The position numbers and the translations under genes are program-made. Shown here in pieces: positions 29,977 through 40,019 of a stretch of DNA of 64,000 bases (its first letter is position 1; every line of letters starts with the position of its first letter). Below the pieces are notes generated by a model. It ran no database searches, was not told the origin of the DNA, and was given only the letters and a program-made list of their open reading frames with translations. This DNA is from Chitinophaga sedimenti (GTDB lineage Bacteria; Bacteroidota; Bacteroidia; Chitinophagales; Chitinophagaceae). Location: assembly GCF_023156195.1 (NCBI RefSeq), contig NZ_JAKUKA010000001.1, positions 1,922,001-1,986,000 on the forward strand. The letters run 5' to 3'.

Positions 29977-31271
29977 TGCTCCGTCCTGAAATAAGTTGAC
30001 ACTTAAAACGAACTTATTATGGGAAACAATGATTTCACTAGATTTAAGCGAACGCAGAAGAGTTATAGCTTAGCCTTTAAATTACAGGTAGTTGGTGAAA
30101 TAGAACGAGGAGAGCTCAATTTTGACCAGGCTGATCGAAAGTATGGGATTCAGGGACATTGTACGATAGCAAATTGGTTTAAAAAACATAGTAACTTAGA
30201 TTGGAAAGAACTTCCAACTATGTCTACACAAAAGACGCCTGAACAACGTATTAAAGAACTAGAAGCCCTTTTAGCCAGGGAGAAAGAAAAAGTTCATGTA
30301 CTTAATACCGCTATTGATATAGCCAACGATATGCTGAAAACGGATATCCGAAAAAAGTATATGCCCGAACAGTCCAGCAAGCCCAAGCCCCGCTCTTAGG
30401 GGTAAATGGCGTATGTAAGCTGCTGGGATACAGCCGACAAGCCTACTACAAGCACAAAACTGATCGGGCTCACAGATATCAGGAGCTACGCCAGGTTAGG
30501 GAGATGGTGATGAAAACCAGGGCTGGTATGCCCAGATTGGGCACACGTAAGCTGTATAATTTAATTAAACCATGGCTGCATAAGGATTCAATTAAAATTG
30601 GGCGAGACGTTCTGTTTAAATTTTTGAAGGCAGAGCATTTATTGATCCGCCCTCGGAAGAGATATATTCAAACGACCAACTCAAAGCATTGGCTGCGAAA
30701 GTATCCAAACCTTACTAAATCAATGACTATCAATAAGCCAGAGCAGCTTTGGGTAACAGATATTACTTATTTGAAAACACTTGATGGAAATCTATACCTG
30801 AACATGATCACAGATGCTTATAGTCGTAAGATCGTTGGATACAGTATAAGTGATAATATGGAGGCGCTCACCATAGCCACGGCGTTAAAAATGGCGGTTG
30901 GAAATCGTATTTATAAGCATCCACTGGTGCATCATTCGGACAGAGGATTACAATATTGTAGTAAAGAGTACGTTAGAATTGCCCTCGCCAATAATATACA
31001 GATGAGTATGACCGAAAACGGCGATCCTTACGAGAATGCGCTCGCCGAAAGGATGAATAGAACGATAAAGGAGGAGTTTTTACTTGATGAACTAAGAGTA
31101 AACAGCTCCAATACTGTAAAAATGGTGCATGAGTCAATTGCTATATACAACAGCAAAAGACCACATCTATCTTTAAACTATCGAACGCCTGATAGTGTAC
31201 ATCAAAAAAATATCCCAGCCGCAAAAAGCAACTGGGATGATATTTTAACCGTCAACTTTTTCAGGACGATT
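29977..31271 (+). mobile_element. IS3-family insertion sequence, complete, 3-bp target duplication
   Basis: The element starts with TG and ends with CA. The left end TGctcCGTCCTGAAATAAGTTGAC matches the reverse complement of the right end apart from 3 bases and a 1-base gap. CTC directly flanks both ends (29974-29976 and 31272-31274), as expected for a 3-bp target duplication. It encodes overlapping orfA and orfB with an A6G slippery site. It has lower GC and different codon use from its surroundings and no frame errors. It lies between the terminators of the M16 and GH92 genes, so it disrupts neither. Confidence 0.9.
30019..30399 (+). CDS. IS3-family transposase OrfA
   Basis: The 126-residue OrfA has a helix-turn-helix of the IS3 type in 'YSLAFKLQVVGEIERGEL...ADRKYGIQGHCTIANWFKKH', followed by a leucine-zipper-like helix ('RIKELEALLAREKEKVHVLNTAI') used for multimerisation. 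It binds the terminal repeats. Near its end the heptamer A-AAA-AAG at 30351-30357 is in register for a programmed -1 shift into orfB. Without the shift the protein ends at the TAG at 30397. Confidence 0.93.
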   Translation: MGNNDFTRFKRTQKSYSLAFKLQVVGEIERGELNFDQADRKYGIQGHCTIANWFKKHSNLDWKELPTMSTQKTPEQRIKELEALLAREKEKVHVLNTAIDIANDMLKTDIRKKYMPEQSSKPKPRS

Positions 31272-31337
31272 CACTCTACTACCCTCCCAAAAAAGAAAGA
31301 GGACCTGCATACTACAGACCCTCTTTCTTTTATATAA
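30351..31337 (+). CDS. IS3-family transposase OrfB (DDE integrase), made by -1 frameshift
   Basis: The frame is open from the slippery site. After the shift it reads 'KKVYARTVQQAQAPLLGVNGVCKLLGYS', a typical OrfB start with no ATG. The DDE residues are in 'WVTDITYLKT' (D), 'HHSDRGLQYCS' (D) and 'ENGDPYENALAERMNRTIKEEF' (E, spacing about 35). An internal ATG at 30504 is too late for a full catalytic protein. The frame has no stop inside the element. It crosses the right end and takes its stop from the host flank at 31335-31337, adding about 22 host-encoded residues. Confidence 0.9.
   Translation, partial: KKVYARTVQQAQAPLLGVNGVCKLLGYSRQAYYKHKTDRAHRYQELRQVREMVMKTRAGMPRLGTRKLYNLIKPWLHKDSIKIGRDVLFKFLKAEHLLIRPRKRYIQTTNSKHWLRKYPNLTKSMTINKPEQLWVTDITYLKTLDGNLYLNMITDAYSRKIVGYSISDNMEALTIATALKMAVGNRIYKHPLVHHSDRGLQYCSKEYVRIALANNIQMSMTENGDPYENALAERMNRTIKEEFLLDELRVNSSNTVKMVHESIAIYNSKRPHLSLNYRTPDSVHQKNIPAAKSNWDDILTVNFFRTIHSTTLPKKKEDLHTTDPLSFI
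31289..31329. terminator. Terminator after the GH92 gene
   Basis: AAAAGAAAGAGG and CCTCTTTCTTTT form a 12-bp stem around a 17-base loop. On the minus strand it lies 15 bp past the GH92 stop codon. Confidence 0.75.
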
Positions 31338-31343
31338 CTAAAT

Positions 31344-33473
31344 TTACTTCGTCGAAATATCGATCGTACCGCCGTTTTTAAATAAATCGTGCGATACGAA
31401 ATATCCTTTCAACGGCGCGCCGTTCACTTTGATACCGGTCAGATTACGGCCCTTACCGGGTTTACGGATGGTGATCAGCTTGCCGCTGTTGGTTTTCCAT
31501 TTCACTTCATCGAACAAGGGTACGGTTACCAGGTACTCCGGGTCGGTAGCAGAATAGGTATACAAACCCGCTGCACACAAGACGTACCAGGCAGACATCT
31601 CCCCTGCATCATCCATACCGCACAGCGCGATACCAGGATCACCGATGCCGTAAAGCGTGTTCAGGATCGTATCGATGATTTGCTGCGACTTCTCCGGTTT
31701 ATCGATGAAGTAATAAGAGAACGGCGCCTCGTGATCGGGCTGGTTACCGTGGCAATATTGACCGATCATCGTTTCTACGTTACGGGCAATATGTTTCGGG
31801 TTCCAGGGTACTGTGAACAGGGAGTCGAGCTTGGACTCAAAACCTTTAGCGCCACCGTACAACGCCACCAGTCCCTTAGGATCGTGCGGGGCGTAGAACG
31901 ATACCTGCCAGGCGTTCGCCTCCCGGTACATGTACTCGTAATAAGGGTACTGCGGATTAAATGGCGTGATCCAGTCGCCGTTTTCCAGGCGTCCGCGCAT
32001 AAAGCGGGTGGAAGGATCAAACATGTTTTTATAATGCTGCGAACGCGCCATCAGGATACGGTAGTTCGCGGTATCACCTAATTTTTTAGCCAGCTGCGCC
32101 AGTGAATAATCATCATACGCATACTCCAGCGTTTTCGAAACACCTGCAGCCGCCTTGGTTTCCACATGCGGGTTCTTTACATCCGGATCGGATATAAATC
32201 CTTTTTCGATATATTCTTTGATATGCGGTCTTGCACCCGGGATGTTTGCATTACGCAGTAACAACTGGTAAGTTGCTTTCACATCAAACTGATCGATGCC
32301 GCGCAGGTATGCGCCCACGATGGACGACGCGCCGTGATCACCATGGAAGAAGGTAGGAATAAAACCTGTTTTATCCCCCACATCTTTCATGGATTTAATG
32401 ACGTCCAGCGCCACCTGCGGCGATACCAGGCCAAGCAGCACGTCTTTGTTACGGTAAGTATCCCATAACGAAGGCTCTGTATAATAATTGAAATCTGCTT
32501 TCTGTACCTGCCGTTTGGCATCGGTATATTCCCCGTTTACATCACTGCGCAAAGCCGGCCACAGGAAAGAGCGATAGAGGCAGGAATAAAACATGCCTTT
32601 CTGTTTCTCTGTTCCGCCCGTTACCTGGATGCGCGACAACAGCTTCTCCCATTCCTGGTTAGCTGCCGAACGCACCGCTGCGAAGGATTTTTTACCGATC
32701 TCTTTGCCAAGGTTTTCCTTTGCGTTCGCAACGCTGACGAAAGACAAACCGATCTTTACTTCCACGGTACCAGTGCCTTCCGGCAGCACCGCCAGTGCAT
32801 AACCGCTACGCTGGCCCGCTTCGTGGATGTCCAGTTTATTCACGGGCGTATTCAGCTCCGCATAAAAGTAGATTCGCTCTCCTGTCTGCTGAAACCCTTG
32901 CAGCACATTCGTTCCCACCTGTTCAATCTGCCAGTTGGATACACGGTTGTTGGCGCGGGCCAGGTCGAACAGGATCTGGCGGTCGTTTTTGTTTTTGTAA
33001 GTATATTGATGGTACCCGCAACGCAAGGTAGACGTGAGTTTAACGTCTACCTGGTAATCATCCAGGAACACCTGGTAATACCCGGGCGATGCACTTTCGC
33101 GCTCATGTGAAAAGTGGGAACCAAACTTTTCTCCCTTATTGGAAACCGGCAGCAACGGGATGTTACAGAGGTTCCAATGTCCTTTATTCGTATGGGTAAA
33201 ACCGTAAATGATGTCATCTTCATATTCATACCCGGCGCCGGAACCGTATTCGGTCATCGGGCTCAATTGCACCATGGCATTGGGCAACGAACTGCCGGGA
33301 AAGGTCAGTCCCGCCCAGGAGCGCCATCCGTCGGGTAATTCATAACCAAGGATCTTGGGATCGGTCAGTGGTGCAGTGCCTACAAACGTGTTGACATATT
33401 TTGTGTACTGGGCCTTTACCGACGTGGTGGCGAGTAAAGACAATAATGCAAGACGTGAAAGTTGTTTCTTCAT
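31344..33473 (-). CDS. GH92 family alpha-mannosidase, secreted
   Basis: This intact 709-residue protein has a signal peptide ending 'TTSVKAQYTKYVN'. The N-terminal beta-sandwich begins 'VNTFVGTAP', and the helical catalytic domain has the GH92 hallmarks 'GNQPDHEAPF' and 'GMDDAGEMSAWYVL'; the acidic residues of these motifs bind calcium and catalyse exo-action. GH92 enzymes are calcium-dependent exo-acting alpha-mannosidases that trim mannosidic glycans in the periplasm; linkage varies. It is the last gene of a minus-strand group with a ROK regulator, consistent with N-glycan or mannan use. No SusCD pair is adjacent. Confidence 0.93.
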   Translation of the reverse strand: MKKQLSRLALLSLLATTSVKAQYTKYVNTFVGTAPLTDPKILGYELPDGWRSWAGLTFPGSSLPNAMVQLSPMTEYGSGAGYEYEDDIIYGFTHTNKGHWNLCNIPLLPVSNKGEKFGSHFSHERESASPGYYQVFLDDYQVDVKLTSTLRCGYHQYTYKNKNDRQILFDLARANNRVSNWQIEQVGTNVLQGFQQTGERIYFYAELNTPVNKLDIHEAGQRSGYALAVLPEGTGTVEVKIGLSFVSVANAKENLGKEIGKKSFAAVRSAANQEWEKLLSRIQVTGGTEKQKGMFYSCLYRSFLWPALRSDVNGEYTDAKRQVQKADFNYYTEPSLWDTYRNKDVLLGLVSPQVALDVIKSMKDVGDKTGFIPTFFHGDHGASSIVGAYLRGIDQFDVKATYQLLLRNANIPGARPHIKEYIEKGFISDPDVKNPHVETKAAAGVSKTLEYAYDDYSLAQLAKKLGDTANYRILMARSQHYKNMFDPSTRFMRGRLENGDWITPFNPQYPYYEYMYREANAWQVSFYAPHDPKGLVALYGGAKGFESKLDSLFTVPWNPKHIARNVETMIGQYCHGNQPDHEAPFSYYFIDKPEKSQQIIDTILNTLYGIGDPGIALCGMDDAGEMSAWYVLCAAGLYTYSATDPEYLVTVPLFDEVKWKTNSGKLITIRKPGKGRNLTGIKVNGAPLKGYFVSHDLFKNGGTIDISTK

Positions 33474-33573
33474 TAGCGACGTGTGATTTCCTTACCTGCC
33501 AAATGTAAACCGTTCTGCTCCCGAAGGTTAAAAAAATTACACCAACGGCTAAAATAATACCAGCTAATGGTTG

Positions 33574-34305
33574 CTAAAAGTATTTCTCCAGGGTGATCCC
33601 ATAGTTGACCAACAGGTTTTCTCTACCTGTGCGGTTAATACGGTTATAATTCAACGCCGTTGTAATGGCCAGCCAGGAGCGAAGTTTCACTGACACCGAG
33701 TTCACGCTCTTCAGAATATAGTCGTCCCCTTTCAGCAACGACTGCTGCCAGAACTGCGAACCTTCGAGCACTACGATGTTGTGGATCGTGAATTTATACA
33801 TTACCCGCAACGAATTACGCACGGTCTGGTATTTTTCAGGAATGGTATCGTCGCGGATCAGGTCACTGTATTCGAAGAGCGGCCCATCACTCACGTTTAA
33901 CATCGCTGTAGGCGTACGCAATATATCGTACGCAACGCCTAACCCGGCCTGCGCGCGGTTGTTGACCTTCAGCGAATAGCTGCGGTCGTAAGTGGCCAGT
34001 CCCCAGTAGTAAAAGCGGCGATTAGTACGGTAGATATTAAAGTTGAGCCCTGCGCTCACGTCGTTGTTCGTCTGCGCACCATTTTGCGCGCCATATACGT
34101 AAGCCGCATCAGCATTCAGGGAGATTTTCTTTTTGCTCACTTTAAACGCCGCCACGTTATTTAACAGGTAAGCGCGGCCATCGTTCGTTTGGTTGATCGA
34201 GCCGGTGGAAGCATACTTCGCGTAATAATGCACAGAATCGGAGAACTGTGCAGCCGTAGTAAGACTGCACAGCACTCCGATCGCCAGTAAAAATATACGG
34301 ATCAT
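33574..34305 (-). CDS. DUF481 family outer membrane protein
   Basis: The protein starts with a signal peptide ('MIRIFLLAIGVLCSLTTAAQ') from an ATG at 34305; the longer frame from GTG 34320 adds only five residues. The mature part is made of amphipathic strands with aromatic girdles ('FYYWGLATYDRSYSLKVNNRAQAGLGVAY', 'LAITTALNYNRINRTGRENLLVNYGITLEKYF') and ends in phenylalanine. This fits an 8-12 strand outer-membrane barrel of the DUF481 (YdiY-like) family. The function is unknown. It lies between the esterase-like gene and the GH92 gene, 41 bp from the former. Confidence 0.78.
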   Translation of the reverse strand: MIRIFLLAIGVLCSLTTAAQFSDSVHYYAKYASTGSINQTNDGRAYLLNNVAAFKVSKKKISLNADAAYVYGAQNGAQTNNDVSAGLNFNIYRTNRRFYYWGLATYDRSYSLKVNNRAQAGLGVAYDILRTPTAMLNVSDGPLFEYSDLIRDDTIPEKYQTVRNSLRVMYKFTIHNIVVLEGSQFWQQSLLKGDDYILKSVNSVSVKLRSWLAITTALNYNRINRTGRENLLVNYGITLEKYF

Positions 34306-34346
34306 GTCCGCCAAAGGCACAATTAGCGTGCCTGAATTGTTGAATG

Positions 34347-36771
34347 TCAGTCGTTTGCCACCATTTCCGATGGGCTCAGCTGCCAGGCATGATCATAAAA
34401 ACCAGCCAGCTTTACACCGGCAGCGCCTGTTTCCAGCATCTTCGCCGAATACACCATAAAATCAGCGAAACCACTGGCGCCTGCGAAGTATTGGTTTGCA
34501 TAAGCGGCCTTCATGCCTTCTATGCCGCTGCCGGTAATCACACCTACAGATGCTACATCAGAGCCTTTCAGCGGCCATACGAAACTTGCACACAGGTCAC
34601 CGCCGGTCCAGGTTTTACTGCCCGCCGTTACCTTGTTGCGCGACACCTGTATCGGGCAACCTGACAGAAACCGGCTCCATGCCTTGTTGGTACTGCTGTT
34701 GCCATAAATAATCACACCGCGGTCTTTATATTGCGCTGCGTTATATTCTTTATCCGCAATGATATCCACCGCACCATTGCCGCGATAGTACCAGGTTTCC
34801 GCATCATGACGAGCTTTGTTATAGCTCCATTCGTTCTCTGCCGCCGAACCGCCGGTGCTGTATACAAACACCATGCGGTGATTGAACGCATCTTTTAAAG
34901 TACCGTAACGGTGCGGCCCTTTCTCCGTCAACGCCGGAGCAGTGACTGTTTTGCCACCGAGCAGGTAAACCGGGCTTTTGCCTGCCGTATGCTGGCTTTC
35001 CACGCCATCGATCGTAACTTTCACGGTAGTGCCGGGTGTAAAGTCGCCAAGATCAAAGCGCAGCAGGCGTACGTTTTCGGTGGTACCTGTAATGGTGCCC
35101 GCTGCCAGGTTGCGCTGCAGGCGGATACGGCTATACTGCAAGGGGTGCAGTTGCTGTTGCACAGACGCCCAACGGTAAGCATCCGAAATACCCGGGCTCG
35201 CCGTCATAAAATCGATTTGATTCACAGCAGTATCTACTTTGCGCAAATGCCATTTAAAGAAGTCGAAGATCGGGTTCCAGTCGACGCTGATATCACCGAA
35301 CCAGTGTTCACCGCCGGGATATTCGTAATAGCTGAAATCCGGGTGGAATTTACCGAGCGAATCGCGCATCTGGCGGGCGTAATTCACGGATACCGTTCTG
35401 TCGGCATCACCATGAAATACATACACGCCGAGTGGCTTATAGTTGGATACGAGCTTAGGCACATCACTCTGGTTGCCTGCACGCAGCAACATCTGCTCCA
35501 TGGGCACTTCGCTGCTGTCCGGGATCAATCCATCCGCGGAACCATATCCTTTCAACGTGGGATAACCCGCGCTGGGAGCAATGGCCGCCCACTTATCCGG
35601 ATAGGTGGCGCCGAGGAACCAGGTGCCATGTCCACCCATCGAGTGCCCTGTTAGGTACACGTGTTGCGGATCGGGCTGGAATTTTTCGCGGGCAATACCG
35701 AGTACTTCCAGGGGCGTCCAGACGGCCCCAGTCTTCCCAGTTAAAACCACGCGGGCGGCGGTTCGTAGCTGCTACGAGCGTACCCCATTCTTTGGGGCGA
35801 TAAGCCCTGGCCTGTCCGATCGCTTCCACACCGGCGCCATGCACCGATAAAAATAGCGACTGACCGGGCTTGGGTCCACCGGCCTGCGGCGTTACCGCGT
35901 AATATTGTAAACTGCCATCTATCTGACTAATAAAAGTAGCGGCATACTGCGCGCCTTTGCCCACCGCTTCTACAGGGGCTGCTGCTTCGTCCAGCACACG
36001 GCCCTTCTCCAGCAGCGCCACCGTGCAGGATAACTTCCCCTCGCTCGTCACCGCACCGGCATCAAAATTAAACGGCACTTTACGTGTAGTCATCGGCGGT
36101 ATTACAGGCACTTCCGACATCACGGTTTTGCCTTGTAAAACAGCCCGCAGCTGCAATCCTTTTAAAGACTTATTGGAACTGTTGATCACCACGATGGCGC
36201 CCTGCAACATACCCGCGCCGGGAACAACAGAAGGCATCGTTGGATCTTCCGTATTCAGCAGCACCGGTTTATTCGGGAAACTGAGGCTGGCGGTAATGAA
36301 CACGCCCCTCACGTAAAACTCGTTCACGCCTTTTTTGAGCTGCACGGGAATATACAGCCAGCCGGAGCTATACGGATCACCAGCATGCGGTTCTCCATTC
36401 ACATACACACCACTGTTGCCTTTAATGTTCAACAATGCCGTGCGGGCTTCGGATGATTCATACGTAAGATAAAAATATCCGCCCCTGCCGAAGTTGCCGC
36501 CACGCATCATACCGCGGCGGAATAAACGATTGGCACTGTCGGCCGTGACGGCCTGCCAGGATTGCCCTTCTGCAAACACAGCACCATCGGCGGGCCTGGC
36601 CAGTTTATTATTGTAAAGTTGTGCGGCCAGCAGGTCTGAATAAATTGCTTCTCTCCCATATCGTTGCGGACTGGATACCGCAAGGCCCTTCGTAAACTGG
36701 TAGGTTGACTGAGAAAAAGCCGGCAGCGTTGGTGCGGCCAGCAGCAATAACGCCCATCTGATAGTTTTCAT
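34347..36771 (-). CDS. Prolyl-oligopeptidase/esterase-like secreted hydrolase (one frame break)
   Basis: The ATG at 36771 starts a signal peptide ('MKTIRWALLLLAAPTLPAFSQ'). An N-terminal beta-rich region of about 300 residues includes a carbohydrate-binding-like fold ('LLNIKGNSGVYVNGEPHAGD'). The alpha/beta hydrolase domain follows with the nucleophile elbow 'TGHSMGGHG', acid 'HGDADRTV' and histidine 'YPGGEHWFG', and then an unassigned 290-residue C-terminal region. The frame breaks at 35711-35714; removing one base gives 'DALEVLGIAREKF' and about 807 residues. It resembles the S9/PHB-depolymerase-like esterases of glycan loci. In this context it may remove ester groups from glycans, but a peptidase role cannot be excluded. 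Confidence 0.8.
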
Positions 36772-36791
36772 AGATTGTAATGTTCCTCGTT

Positions 36792-38002
36792 TCATGTAAA
36801 TGCGCGTACCTTTTTTGATTCAGCTTATATTCTTTTACCCTGTTTTCCATCACGAGTGCGACAGCGCCTATTAATTCCGCCTGGTATCCCAGCGTGGAGA
36901 TAGCCAGCTGCGTATTGGCGGCGAGGCGCGGAATAGTATGTTCATTCAGCGCCTGTTGTACGGGAGCTTCCCATACCTTGCCTGCTGTAGTACCGCGGCC
37001 ACTCAGCACAACCGATTGCGGATTCATTAAATGAATAAGAATAGCTACGGCTTTTCCAATATCATAAGCCGTTTGCGACAGCAATTCTACCACAAAACGA
37101 TCGCCCCGGTGCGCGGCTTTCACGATCGCTTCCCAGTCTGCCTGCGAATGACCGGTAGAAAAATCGGCGCCCAGCGTGGATAAACGACCGGAGCGCAAAC
37201 CATTGATCGCTTTTTCTATCACGACTAACAGCGACGCTTCCGTTTCGAGGCAACCACTTTTACCGCAACTGCACAATTTATTATTGTTGAATACCGGGAT
37301 ATGACTGAACTCTCCCGCAAACCCATCGTGACCGCGGAACAGTTCTCCGTTCAGGATCATGCCGAGACCGATGCCCCACCCGATATTGATCACCGTTACA
37401 TTTTTCTTGTCGCGCGCAGCGCCGAAATGCAGTTCTGCCAGGGCAATCAGGCTGGAGTCGTTATCGATGTACACGGGCATGCCCAATTCATCGGTGAGGT
37501 ATTCGGTAATCGTTTTAGACCCGGAGAAAGTAAAGGAGTAGTTGATACCGTTCTCAAAATCGACAAAGCCGGGCATCCCAATACCCGCGCCCACAATGCG
37601 TTCGCGTGGGATGCCAGCTTCAGCGACTACTTCTTTGATAGTATCTTTCAGTTGTATGATAGCTTCCGGGTTGTTGCTCAGGGGCAATTCCAGCTCGCGT
37701 ACCGGCGCCACGGGACGATTGCCCATATCCAGCAACGCGATGCGGGTAAATACCTGGTCCATGGCAACAGACAGCACGTACATCGCATCCTGGCGGATAG
37801 CGTAGGTTACGGGTCTTCTGCCGCCGCTCGACGGGGCATAGCCCGATTCCACGATGGAGCCGTCGGATAGCAGATCGTCTATCACCTTCATTACGTGTGG
37901 GATGCTTTTGCCCATGCGGTCACTGAGGTCAGTAGTGGATAACTTCCCCGAAAAATAAAACTCCCGCAGGGCCAGTGCCCGGTAAAAATACTTATTGACC
38001 AT
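36792..38002 (-). CDS. ROK family transcriptional repressor (one frame break at the end)
   Basis: The N-terminal winged helix (residues 1-65, 'LREFYFSGKLSTTDLSDRMGKSIPHVMKVIDDL') is followed by a ROK sugar-kinase-like domain. That domain has 'VGAGIGMPGFVD', the catalytic-type 'VYIDNDSSLIALAE', and the zinc motif 'CSCGKSGCLE'. The open frame runs into the next gene. Adding one T to the run 36811-36816 gives a natural ending 'KLNQKKVRAFT' with the stop at 36792, 20 bp before the next ATG. I chose the ATG at 38002 over a TTG at 38017. NagC/XylR-type ROK repressors respond to sugars; the effector here is probably a product of the GH92 locus. Confidence 0.88.
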
Positions 38003-38490
38003 ATGCGCCCGATCCAATTCGATTTACAAATACAGTGGTTGGTGCGGACAAGTCTCCGGTGTACGGTAAAACCGCACGGAAACCGCCTTCCCGCGAAGGG
38101 GCATCAGATCAAGATGGAGGATGATGCAGCTATTCAATACACGACGATTACACATTGCAGTGCAATTTGCTCACTGTTAAAACTTACTTACCGGTTGAAT
38201 AAAAGACTACCTGGCAACTTGCTGTTGCTTAATTTGTTTAAGGCGTACATTTTCCGCTGGTTGAGACGTTCAGCTTCAACTCAGCGTCTTTCACTGTTGA
38301 AGTTGCATAGCGTTCACTGTTAAACAAAGCTAAAACTTAAAATCCTTACGGTACGTTCACTGTTAAGACGAATGTAGGAAAATCTTTTAACAAAACTAAA
38401 AGAATTGCCGGCAGATTTACCCATTTTCCCGGGTTCAGCGGGGTTGTTGCGGAGGGAATTGGCGGGGGCTGCAAGAGAAGCGATAACGGG
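38003..38490. promoter_or_regulatory. ROK gene upstream region with four TCACTGTTRA repeats and a -7 box
   Basis: No gene is seen here. The decamer TCACTGTTRA occurs at 38171-38180, 38291-38300, 38314-38323 and 38357-38366, all in the same orientation (TYAACAGTGA on the minus strand). A minus-strand TAGCTTTG -7 box lies at 38325-38332, flanked closely by the third and fourth copies. Repeats at and around the start site suggest repressor binding, probably autoregulation by the ROK protein. The transcript would have a leader of about 310 bases. Confidence 0.5.
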
Positions 38491-38538
38491 TTTTTCAGGC
38501 TGATGTGCGTCACCTTAAGCGACAATCAGCCTGAAAAA
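38491..38538. terminator. Terminator / 14-bp inverted repeat
   Basis: TTTTTCAGGCTGAT and ATCAGCCTGAAAAA form a perfect 14-bp stem around a 20-base loop, 30 bp beyond the stop of the small acidic protein gene on the minus strand. Confidence 0.7.
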
Positions 38539-38568
38539 TAAATATTTGAAGAACAATCCCGTCGTTTA

Positions 38569-38754
38569 TTACTTTTCGTCCTCTTCCTCTTCAAGGTCGT
38601 CTTTATCCTCCTCATCTCCCGCTTCCGCGATGTTTTTCACGATAGAGGAAATGGGGCCTTCCATGTGTTCTTCTGGGTGTGCGCCCGTGGTGCCCGGATC
38701 GGGTTTTAAGGCGGAATCTTCTTCTTTCTTTTTAATTGGATCTTTGTCTGACAT
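38569..38754 (-). CDS. Small acidic hypothetical protein
   Basis: The 61-residue product is extremely charged: a lysine-rich start ('MSDKDPIKKKEED'), a proline/glycine middle, and an acidic tail ending 'EEDKDDLEEEEDEK'. No domain is recognised. An ATG start, a downstream hairpin and a divergent neighbour support it as a real gene. Low-complexity composition means the evidence is weaker than for a folded protein. Confidence 0.6.
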   Translation of the reverse strand: MSDKDPIKKKEEDSALKPDPGTTGAHPEEHMEGPISSIVKNIAEAGDEEDKDDLEEEEDEK

Positions 38755-38924
38755 GGCTTTACGTTTCTAACTATACCCGGAAAACCGTGCCATATGGCGC
38801 CTTCGGGTATTACGCCCTGTACGGCGTGGAACCGGCGCAACAACCTGGCCCATGCATTTATTCCGCAGCACTTGCAGATCCGTTTTGGAGCGCTTATATT
38901 GCGGCTTTTAATTGTGATCACGTC

Positions 38925-39957
38925 ATGGAACAGGCAGCGACCAACAGCATTACATCATCCGACCTTTTACGAACCAGACCGCATTACGAAATCCTTGACG
39001 GACTGCGTGGCGTAGCCGCCATCGTAGTAGTGATTTTCCATTTTATGGAAATCGTGTATACTGATCCCGCGACCAACTTTGCCGGGCATGGCTTCCTGGC
39101 GGTAGACTTTTTCTTTTGCCTCTCGGGTTTCGTGATTGCCTATGCGTATGATAGCCGCATGGAAAAAGTTGGATTTCTTCCTTTTTAAAATTAAGGTTGA
39201 TACGCCTGCATCCGCTGGTGGTATTTGGCTCCGTATTGGGACTGCTGGCCTTTTTGTTCGATCCGTTTACACCGGTGCCTGCGGGTTATGACTTTTGGCA
39301 GATTACGTTGCTCTTCACCATGTCTGTATTACTGGCGCCCTGGCCAAGTATGGCGGAACGCTATTTCAACCTGTTCAGCTTTAATGCACCGGCCTGGAGC
39401 CTTTTCTGGGAATATGTGGCCAACCTGTTTTACGGCTGGTTCCTCTGGAAAACAGACCGGCGCGTATTGCTGGTCATCGCCGTTATAGCTGCCGGGGACT
39501 GGGTTACATCGCCGGAACGGCCGGCAACCTGGTAGGCGGCTGGAGTGGCGGCACCTTCTGGCATGGCGGTGCGCGCGTCGCGTATTCCTTTACAGCGGGC
39601 ATGATTGTATACCGCTTTCAATGGATCATTCGCAACCGGCTTGGATTTGCAGGTGTAACGCTGTTACTGCTGGCGGGATTGATGATGCCTTACTTCCCAA
39701 ACAACAACTGGGTGGAATGGGCCATCGTAGTATTATACTTCCCCCTGCTGGTAGGCCTGGGTGCCGGTGCGCGGCTGCATGAAAAGCTGCACAACATCTG
39801 TGTGTTTTCCGGTAAAATATCTTACCCGCTGTACATGACGCATTATTCGGTGATGTGGATATTCGGCGGTTATTACGCTGCGCACAAGCCCGGCACACCA
39901 CAACTGGCACTCATCATCGGGATAGGATTGCTTATATTACTGGCAGTGGCCGGATAA
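38925..39957 (+). CDS. Acyltransferase family 3 membrane protein, OafA/YrhL-like (two frame breaks)
   Basis: Three pieces form a multi-pass membrane acyltransferase of about 344 residues. It has the N-terminal family signature 'LDGLRGVAAIVVVIFHF', with the conserved Arg and His of the acyltransferase-3 fold, then 'HGFLAVDFFFCLSGFVIAYAY' and, after correction, 'RLIRLHPLVVFG'. Breaks are at the A run 39163-39167 and the G run 39494-39497; one base added at each restores 'WISSFLKLRLIRLHP' and 'GLGYIAGTAGNLVGGWSGGTFWHGG'. I chose the ATG at 38925; the upstream open frame overlaps the divergent acidic gene. It probably O-acetylates a surface polysaccharide or lipid-linked sugar; the acceptor is unknown. 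Confidence 0.85.
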
Positions 39958-40019
39958 CGATGAAATTTTATGACGAACCTTTAAGAGCGTTCCTGAGAAA
40001 AAAGCAAAATAAATTCCAC

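Noticed and set aside
31275..31337. Counting the host-derived tail of orfB as part of the insertion sequence
   Set aside because: The terminal repeat and CTC duplication place the right end at 31271; the following bases form the GH92 terminator.
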